The translations under genes and the position numbers were made by a program. The notes beneath the pieces are model-generated. The model was given only the letters and a program-made list of their open reading frames with translations. It searched no databases and had not been told where the DNA came from. Below are positions 17,501-20,236 of a DNA stretch of 20,236 bases, one piece after another (position 1 is the first letter of the stretch; every line of letters begins with the position of its first letter). The DNA comes from Ophiothrix spiculata (lineage: Eukaryota > Echinodermata > Ophiuroidea > Amphilepidida > Ophiotrichidae), in the NCBI GenBank assembly GCA_000969725.1, contig JXSR01S045003.1, one strand, 5' to 3'.

Positions 17501-19168
17501 TATTGGTACTTACTCCTTATGAACTGTCGTTTGATGAGACATGCTGATTTGGACAGAACTGTTTTCATACCATAATATTCAAATAAGGATATCTTCGCAA
17601 TGCCTTTATCAATTTGCACCATTCTTTCACCTTTTGAAAGCTTTATTCACGATCTACTTAGAAATTAATATTATTTGTTCGAAATTACTTTTTTTCTTAC
17701 AATATGGCTTTCATCTAATTATGGCAGTTTTTTTGACTCGCGTGGTATAAACTCATCGTATTAAAAAATATAAAATTCCTTGACAATTTAATCTGTTAAC
17801 AGCCGCCAAGATATTGTTCAGGAAATAAATAAAATTGTTCCTTGGTATTACAAATACTCGCTATTCACTAACTAATAAAATCACAAAGAAATAAGTAGGC
17901 ATACACATATTATAAAGAAACTGCCTGATACCAAACTTGATGATCTGCTGTCTACCAAAGACACTCTTAAATTTCGCAACAGATAAAATTTGTTTACAAA
18001 TGGGTAAACCATTTGAAAAACTCTCATGATGCTGCATATTTTGAATAAACATGTGTATGCATGCAGGGCTTATTTGATACAATTGTGCCATTAAATGGCC
18101 ATATGTGTCAAAATGTGTCATAAGGTAAACGGCTTGTTAGGCACTTCTTCCTTGTTATACAAATTGTACCATGTATTTTGGGGATAACTATGTTTTAGTG
18201 TAATATAAATAGCAAATAATTGTCTTACCTTGCCTTAACTTAAATTTTCGGAACCCTTTTCCCAAAGACTAATGTCACCTATGGCAGTTTGTTTGTATTA
18301 GATATGTATTTTTAATTGGGCAATGTATGTACACAGCTTTACCAAAGCATTAAAACAGTGCAACAAACGGTACAACCATTTGTTCACAACTACATCATCC
18401 GTTGCAAAATTTTGAAAAATTTAGAGTGTACGTTGCATATACATGCCACTTCTTCAGAAATACAATACATGTTACTTGCCTTAAACTTTTGTACCATTGA
18501 TTTAGACATTTCAACGATAATAAATCAACCAATATTTAGTCCACAACCCACTAAGTTACCATTTTCATGCCTTGAAGGACAGTAATATGCCTTGAGGGTA
18601 TCATTGTGTCCTTCACAACCCTCAAAGTAGACCACATAGTACTGGATGGGCTAAATATTGGATGATTTATTACCAGTGAAATGTCAAAAGCAGCGGTACA
18701 AAAGTTTAAGGCAAGGAACATGTAATGATGTCAGTGACTGCAAGTATTTTAGATACATAACTGACTAGAATAGATAGTTTGTTAACCATAATAATAGATA
18801 TCTATACCTTATGCCAACCTGCTTAATTAATTAGGGTATAGCTATTTGTGTTTATCCAAAATCTAAGGTTCCAAGTTCATAACTTTTGGATCAATATATA
18901 TACCTTTAGGATGAACCTTCAAGACACCCTTGTTTTGGGCAAAAACATTTTTGTGGAAACATCAGATATTTGGCAAATTTTGGATGGTAGATGGGAGCGA
19001 GATGTACCTCCTAGCGATGAGCCTATGTTAATTATTGCGGATCTAAAGTGAACAGGTATGGAATACTTACGCAGGAAATATAGACAGCTGAGTAAGAGAA
19101 ATCAGGAACAAAACAAGGAAAGCACACACCATATAAGAACTGAACATGTGGTCTCTCACTTTGGAATA
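8319..19168 (-). CDS. ADCY5/6: Transmembrane adenylyl cyclase, ADCY5/6-like, 3' half (nine exons; 5' end outside window)
   Basis: The enzyme makes cyclic AMP from ATP at the plasma membrane under G-protein control. The exons, 19168-19071, 16315-16231, 15430-15314, 14573-14412, 13552-13377, 12359-12227, 11393-11124, 10603-10399 and 8584-8319, join in frame into 503 residues plus TAA. Residues 1-257 carry six hydrophobic segments (about 10-31, 35-57, 79-100, 155-173, 176-195, 222-240), the second membrane domain. N124 in an N-I-S sequon lies in the loop between the third and fourth. Residues 258-503 are the C2 catalytic domain with [22 protein letters not shown] and [18 protein letters not shown]. 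By family knowledge K361 and D435 select adenine, N442 and R446 act in catalysis, a lysine of VKGKG (482-484) contacts phosphate, and S365 belongs to the forskolin pocket; all are present. EYF-like and LDFLWK-Q-ATEEK-EM blocks place it with ADCY5/6. C1, with the metal aspartates, is outside. It looks intact. Confidence 0.97.
8704..9487. mobile_element. MITE-like element with CCCC(G/A)TTCAGAC ends, interrupted by a nested insertion
   Basis: The left end is CCCCGTTCAGACACAC...AAAAAGTCATCTT. The right end on the minus strand is CCCCATTTAGACTGAG...AAAAAGTAATCTT; arms of about 38 bp with about 70% match. TA flanks both sides (8702-8703, 9488-9489); AAT is an alternative duplication. Blocks CGACTT-AACTGTTCACACA recur inside. 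A TTAA element sits at 9069-9381, so the host itself is about 470 bp. It lies in the last intron of the cyclase gene. Confidence 0.55.
9069..9381. mobile_element. Nested TTAA-flanked MITE
   Basis: TTAA lies on both sides (9065-9068 and 9382-9385). Ends read inward are AACTCTTTCACTCTGG and CTCTTTCAGTCCGG, a CTCTTTCA-TC-GG terminal repeat typical of small piggyBac-like elements. It contains a perfect hairpin, GCAAGCCGCT at 9346-9355 against AGCGGCTTGC at 9359-9368. Its left junction forms a palindrome of about 25-bp arms (9041-9092), which suggests a rearranged or second element end there. Confidence 0.55.
10054..10376. mobile_element. hAT-type MITE next to a cyclase splice donor
   Basis: The left end is CAGTGGCGGCGGAAG and the right end, read on the minus strand, CAGACGGCGGAAG (two bases shorter). 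CAGCCAAC at 10046-10053 and CAGCAAAC at 10377-10384 form an 8-bp target duplication with one mismatch, the hAT size. Just inside, G-rich tracts mirror each other (GGGGGGGCGG against GGGGGGCGG). The 323-bp element has no transposase. Its right end is 22 nt into the last intron, measured from the exon h donor at 10398. Confidence 0.8.
10399..10603 (-). CDS. ADCY5/6: Adenylyl cyclase exon h: C2 domain core
   Basis: Codes residues 348-416. It follows TATCTTGCAG and begins IIGEDCFRQ, continuing the DFDE that ends the previous exon, as in vertebrate ADCY5/6. It carries [16 protein letters not shown] with adenine-selecting K361 and the forskolin-pocket serine S365. It ends [12 protein letters not shown] before donor GTGAGT, leaving one base of a split glycine. 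Frame readings extending past the donor enter the MITE and are not coding. Confidence 0.96.
10652..10695. repeat. Near-perfect 21-bp hairpin in the intron before exon h
   Basis: Left arm 10652-10672 starts AAACAAAACACCT; right arm 10675-10695 ends AGGTGTTTTGTTT. The 21-bp arms are separated by two bases. The one mismatch (A at 10665, C at 10682) becomes a G-U pair in the minus-strand transcript, so the RNA stem would be fully paired. It lies about 46 nt upstream of the splice acceptor at 10604-10605. Confidence 0.85.
10869..10933. repeat. 65-bp imperfect hairpin
   Basis: CAGTGGTTCTTGAAATGGTT (10869-10888) pairs with its inverse at 10914-10933 with one mismatch. Inside it GGTGAC and GTCACC form a second perfect stem. 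The right arm is the end of dispersed repeat copy B, so the left arm is an inverted duplication of that end. Confidence 0.8.
10911..11031 (-). repeat. Dispersed repeat, copy B
   Basis: Read on the minus strand this 121-bp segment matches 7709-7833: GCAAGAAAGT, GTATCTGCAATG, TGGCTGCC, TTAACACC, CCCTCAAAATTT and GTCAGTGGCTCTT in the same order. The two copies are inverted relative to each other, about 3 kb apart. Copy B begins about 92 nt after the exon g donor in transcript order. Confidence 0.7.
11124..11393 (-). CDS. ADCY5/6: Adenylyl cyclase exon g: start of C2 domain
   Basis: Codes residues 258-347, 90 whole codons. It follows ACCAAATACAG and begins [12 protein letters not shown], the helix leaving the membrane, then [30 protein letters not shown] and [14 protein letters not shown]. 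In the family, NFSEFY and neighbouring helices form part of the C1-C2 and Gs-alpha contact surface. The donor is GAG|GTAAGA, phase 0. Confidence 0.97.
11806..12100 (+). mobile_element. SINE-like retroposon with ATT-rich tail
   Basis: The 3' end reads AGGCGCAATATAAATGCCGG followed by AATTATTATTTATTATTAT. This type of tail, a GCGC-ATATAAATGC stem followed by ATT repeats, is familiar from invertebrate and fish SINEs. Upstream are GAACCTGGGCAAATCACTTT and a GACCCG motif of the sort found in SINE bodies. The 5' boundary is not clear: no tRNA-type box B is evident, so the head may be truncated. It lies in the intron between exons f and g. Confidence 0.55.
12227..12359 (-). CDS. ADCY5/6: Adenylyl cyclase exon f: last membrane helix and linker to C2
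   Basis: Codes residues 213-257. It follows TTCATTCCAG and finishes a split glycine codon. [15 protein letters not shown] is the last transmembrane helix of the second domain; [16 protein letters not shown] is the conserved cytosolic signalling helix. The donor CAG|GTAGGG is the weakest of the set, but the reading frame and protein match across the junction fix it. Confidence 0.95.
12438..12471. repeat. G-rich GGT-type simple repeat
   Basis: A run of G and GGT units on the plus strand (GGGGGG, GGGGG, then GGT repeats) about 80 bp upstream, in transcript order, of the exon f acceptor. The transcript would carry it as a CCA-rich tract. It could form a quadruplex on the plus DNA strand. Confidence 0.6.
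12472..13376 (-). other. Cyclase intron between exons e and f, no further feature
   Basis: AT-rich intron sequence apart from the G-rich tract just outside it. I see no conserved exon, RNA or repeat boundary here. Short open frames are chance. Confidence 0.5.
13377..13552 (-). CDS. ADCY5/6: Adenylyl cyclase exon e: membrane helices 10 and 11
   Basis: Codes residues 155-213. It follows TTGACAG and begins [16 protein letters not shown], matching the YFTYS-type helix of ADCY5. [17 protein letters not shown] is the next helix, then [10 protein letters not shown], an extracellular loop motif also seen in ADCY5/6 (LFDN-DLL). The donor is GG|GTAAGT, leaving two bases. Confidence 0.95.
13800..13925. 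repeat. Degenerate ACTTG/ACTCG low-complexity repeat
   Basis: Variants of ACTTG, ACTCG and GTACT repeat through this intron segment, for example GCACTTGTACTTGTACTCG. There is no strict period. It is simple-sequence DNA in the intron between exons d and e. Confidence 0.5.
14140..14269 (+). mobile_element. Mini-Helitron candidate
   Basis: The element starts TCTATTCTAATAAAAA after an A and ends CTAG before a T (14266-14269). A 5' TC, a 3' CTRR and insertion between A and T are the Helitron rules. Near the 3' end GCGCA and TGCGC can form a short stem, and the termini resemble those of animal Helitrons (TCTAT-TAATAAA start, GGGTAT-C-GCTAG end). At 130 bp it has no Rep-helicase. No target duplication is expected for this class, so confirmation needs an empty site. 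Confidence 0.45.
14412..14573 (-). CDS. ADCY5/6: Adenylyl cyclase exon d: glycosylated extracellular loop
   Basis: Codes residues 101-154, 54 whole codons. It follows TTTGTGTAG. It is polar and cysteine-bearing ([22 protein letters not shown]), with an N-I-S sequon at N124. In vertebrate ADCY5/6 the corresponding loop between the third and fourth helices of this domain is also cysteine-rich and N-glycosylated and ends in a C-FPE-type motif. The donor is CAG|GTAAGA. Confidence 0.93.
14574..15313 (-). other. Cyclase intron between exons c and d, no further feature
   Basis: AT-rich intron with no repeat boundaries, hairpins or coding signals that I can support. Confidence 0.5.
15314..15430 (-). 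CDS. ADCY5/6: Adenylyl cyclase exon c: membrane helix 9
   Basis: Codes residues 62-100, 39 whole codons. It follows [27 protein letters not shown] is a cytosolic-side segment matching the LS-SIVRSR-type stretch of ADCY5/6, followed by the helix [19 protein letters not shown]. The donor is ATG|GTGAGT. Length and frame agree with both neighbours. Confidence 0.92.
15490..15515. repeat. Perfect 10-bp G/C-rich hairpin before exon c
   Basis: GGGGGGCTTT (15490-15499) and AAAGCCCCCC (15506-15515) are exact reverse complements with a 6-nt loop. It lies about 58 nt upstream, in transcript order, of the exon c acceptor (15431-15432). It may be the remnant of an element with C/G-run ends, but no second boundary was found. 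Confidence 0.7.
15718..16098. mobile_element. MITE with poly-G termini, copy type 2
   Basis: The left end is TTTTCCT, a run of 13 G (15727-15739), then CTACTTACATTGACG and GGTACGGGTATGTGCCGC. The right end on the minus strand is TTCTCCT, a run of 10 G, then TCACTCTAAAAATG and GGTAGGTATGTG...CCGC. The terminal arms resemble each other loosely over about 60 bp. The interior is non-coding. No clean target duplication was seen. It lies in the intron between exons b and c. Confidence 0.6.
16231..16315 (-). CDS. ADCY5/6: Adenylyl cyclase exon b: membrane helix 8
   Basis: Codes residues 33-61. It follows TTCATTGACCAG and supplies one base to a split alanine. [21 protein letters not shown] is the helix; AEKCS then continues into CSPV of the next exon. 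The donor is TCA|GTAAGT. Conservation with vertebrates is low, as is usual for membrane helices, but hydrophobicity, phase and splice sites agree. Confidence 0.88.
16362..16576. mobile_element. MITE with GGGGCAATCTACACGG ends beside a splice acceptor
   Basis: Both ends read inward begin GGGGCAATCTACACGG exactly, then continue with ATCCAGAT and CAT-GCATCT at similar spacing, giving arms of about 46 bp. The interior is full of GGATCT/AGATCC units, including the palindrome CAGATCCGGATCTG. No clear target duplication. In transcript order the element ends about 46 nt before the exon b acceptor (16316-16317), so it lies in the branch-point region. A long minus-strand open frame that runs from exon b through it is a by-product. 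Confidence 0.75.
16697..17745 (-). mobile_element. Tc1/mariner-type transposon with about 200-bp terminal inverted repeats, internally deleted
   Basis: Ends read inward are CCGGGTGAGTC, seven A, CTGC (left) and CCACGCGAGTC, seven A, CTGC (right). Both continue with AAAGCCATATT and much further in with AAATTGATAAAGGC, TATTTGAATA and ACTGTCCAA. The inverted arms therefore run about 200 bp (16697-16896 and 17540-17745). TA flanks both ends (16695-16696, 17746-17747). The interior holds a broken transposase. It lies in the intron between exons a and b. Confidence 0.8.
16785..17387 (-). pseudogene. Remnant of a transposase with DUF4817-like helix-turn-helix
   Basis: The first open piece (17387-17187) begins [10 protein letters not shown] and contains [19 protein letters not shown], which resembles the N-terminal DUF4817 helix-turn-helix of mariner-like transposases. 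Frameshifts follow: TIYEFRRN continues in another frame. A later frame reads [16 protein letters not shown] and then [15 protein letters not shown] (about 17080-16990), matching the second helix-turn-helix (ENV-RVR-A...ISQS-V-RIL) of the same proteins. The catalytic DDE/DDD core is absent, so the element could not move itself. Family is recognised from motif order, not from a search. Confidence 0.65.
17746..18466 (-). other. Cyclase intron between exons a and b, no further feature
   Basis: AT-rich. An 86-codon minus-strand open frame (17861-18121) has no recognisable motif and no splice context linking it to the gene. I treat it as chance. Confidence 0.5.
18467..18725. repeat. Long imperfect inverted repeat
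   Basis: Left arm about 18467-18542 and right arm about 18650-18725 mirror each other. Shared pieces in the same sense are TACATGTT-CTTGCC, TTAAACTTTTGTACC, GACATTTCA, AATAAATCA and CCAATATTTAG. The arms are about 75 bp with roughly 80% identity around a 105-bp centre. It looks like a non-autonomous foldback element; its exact ends are unclear. Confidence 0.65.
19071..19168 (-). CDS. ADCY5/6: Adenylyl cyclase exon a: first helix of the second membrane domain
   Basis: Codes residues 1-33 of the visible part. It follows TTTTCTTCACAG and begins [15 protein letters not shown], matching the YSKQVDDRF-AYVAC segment of vertebrate ADCY5/6 that leads into the seventh membrane helix. The donor is GC|GTAAGT. 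An upstream exon must supply phase 0; none is visible before the right edge. Confidence 0.93.
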
Positions 19169-19213
19169 CTGTGAAGAAAAAAGACAAGAATTATAGATTA
19201 ATTAATGCGCATG

Positions 19214-19314
19214 AATCAATGCACGCTCATTCAATTTTGATGCATCCAATTCACGAGGCCCGTAGGGGCCGAGTGCACTGACAGCAATCAAAATTTACCG
19301 CAAGCGCATTGATT
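19214..19314. repeat. About 100-bp palindromic element with GGCCC core
   Basis: The ends mirror each other: AATCAATGCACG...AATTTTGATGC on the left and, on the minus strand, AATCAATGCGCT...AATTTTGATTGC on the right. The centre CACGAGGCCCGTAGGGGCCGAG is also nearly palindromic. It is likely a small foldback MITE, directly upstream of exon a in transcript order (46 nt from the acceptor). Confidence 0.6.
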
Positions 19315-19572
19315 TGTCTCATTTTATGAGCAAAATGGAATGCAAATTTTTTAATCTAATTCATTCACGACAGAAACATAATATTGTATCTTTTATAAGG
19401 CATTTAATATAACCATCAAAATCCCAAACTTCTCATATGTTCTTATGACTGGATCTGCTTAAAATAAGAATGATTTTGGTTGAATTTATTGGTTTATTGA
19501 TTGAATGACTGATTGACATACAGTCACGAATACCAAAACACAAATCACACTGTTTTTGTTTACAAATCGGCT

Positions 19573-19690
19573 TTAACCCTTTGAACCCGACGAGCTGGTA
19601 TACCGGCTCACGTGTACATGTACCGGATATCCGATGAGCCGGTTTCCGATGAGCCGGTTTACCGGCTTTTAGGTCACGTGTAGTTACAAT
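19573..19690. repeat. CCGGT-rich repeat with 15-bp tandem units
   Basis: CCGATGAGCCGGTTT occurs twice in tandem (19631-19645, 19646-19660). GGTATACCGG, TACCGG, GTGTACATGTACCGG and two CACGTG sites surround it. TTAACCCTTTGAACCC at 19573 resembles the end of TTAA-type elements, but no matching inverted end was found. A minus-strand frame of 87 codons here encodes repeats such as KPAHR and is a by-product. Confidence 0.6.
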
Positions 19691-20236
19691 TTTCAATGGT
19701 CTTATTTATATTGAAAGACATCAATGAACCTTTGAACCCATGCTTGATGGGTCATTTTGCTCTATTTACTCAAACAGAGGTGAAAAATTCTTTATATTTT
19801 CGTAAATTTGATCACAATTTTCAAAAAATGTGGCTTCGCTCATAGACTACAACATAAATGTTGAATATGTCAGTCGACATAAATAGTATTCTTTTCTGAA
19901 TGCTAGTTATTGGAACAGTTCAGACTACTGTAAAATGAAACAGTAAAGCAAGGGAAATCAAAATCAAAGTAAGTTTAGGGGTTATATTGTGTTTTTCTCA
20001 CGCAGTGAGAATGCCTTTGCTTTGATCAATGGCCTCTTCAAGAGCAAATCTCTTTCTATATGTGCACAAGACTTTAGAGATGCATTGGACCTTGAAAGCT
20101 GTTAAGAGACTGCTTTGTGTAGATAGTTACCACTAAAATTCATATGGGTATTTACGTGGTGTTGATGAAAACATTGGGACTTTGGTTTTTGGCATGACTA
20201 TTGTGTTATGACCTTGCAAATAAACTGTTTATTGTA
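19691..20236 (-). other. Cyclase intron to the window edge, no exon recognised
   Basis: No further cyclase exon is recognisable. The only notable piece is a 42-codon minus-strand open frame ending at 19998 (positions 20126-19998), containing CTYRKRFALEEAIDQSK, and a 7-bp-arm palindrome TTCTCAC-GCA-GTGAGAA at 19995-20011. Neither is assigned. Confidence 0.45.

Noticed and set aside
17861..18121. 86-codon minus-strand open frame
   Set aside because: No recognisable motif, no fitting splice signals, and AT-rich composition makes such frames common.
20002..20098. Possible extra cyclase exon (CTTAACAG acceptor, GTGAGA donor, minus strand)
   Set aside because: The open frame leaves two bases at the donor while exon a starts at phase 0, and the frame that would join has an in-frame TGA. 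The peptide also does not match the cyclase C1b region.
1..20236. CRISPR arrays, bacterial operons or viral genes
   Set aside because: No regularly spaced direct repeats, no ribosome binding site-led frames, and no viral protein motifs were seen. The GT-AG spliced gene marks the window as animal DNA.

Overview
The window is eukaryotic, from an animal and most likely a marine invertebrate; phylum cannot be settled from the sequence. It is AT-rich, has one intron-rich gene on the minus strand and many short transposable-element fossils. There are no bacterial operons, ribosome binding sites or CRISPR arrays. Most apparent open frames are chance or lie inside repeats.

The gene is the 3' half of a transmembrane adenylyl cyclase of the ADCY5/ADCY6 branch. 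Nine coding exons run right to left, 19168 to 8319. All introns are GT-AG and every phase joins, giving 503 continuous codons plus a TAA stop. They encode the second six-helix membrane domain (exons a-f), with a glycosylatable extracellular loop, then the whole C2 catalytic domain (exons g-i). The N-terminus, first membrane domain and C1 domain, which carries the metal-binding aspartates, lie beyond the right edge.

Left of the stop (1-8318) is 3' UTR and intergenic DNA with no recognisable gene. It holds a series of MITE-like elements: a TA-flanked element (861-1532), two tandem TTAA elements (4167-4922), a foldback (5591-5732), a poly-G-ended element (6257-6520), a TTA-flanked Harbinger-like element (6926-7114) and an hAT-type element with a perfect 8-bp duplication (7275-7600).

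The introns are equally loaded: a TTAA element nested in a larger element (8704-9487), an hAT-type MITE 22 nt from a splice donor (10054-10376), near-perfect hairpins, a SINE with an ATT-rich tail (about 11806-12100), a mini-Helitron candidate (14140-14269), a second poly-G-ended element (15718-16098), a MITE 46 nt from a splice acceptor (16362-16576), and a 1.05-kb element with about 200-bp inverted repeats and a broken transposase with a DUF4817-like helix-turn-helix (16697-17745).

I did not find a new multi-gene system. The points worth a second look are the long-TIR DUF4817 element, the two elements with homopolymer-G ends, the tandem TTAA pair, and several hairpins or insertions lying within about 50 nt of splice sites of a conserved signalling gene. 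Element calls rest on termini and target duplications read by eye, with no database comparison.
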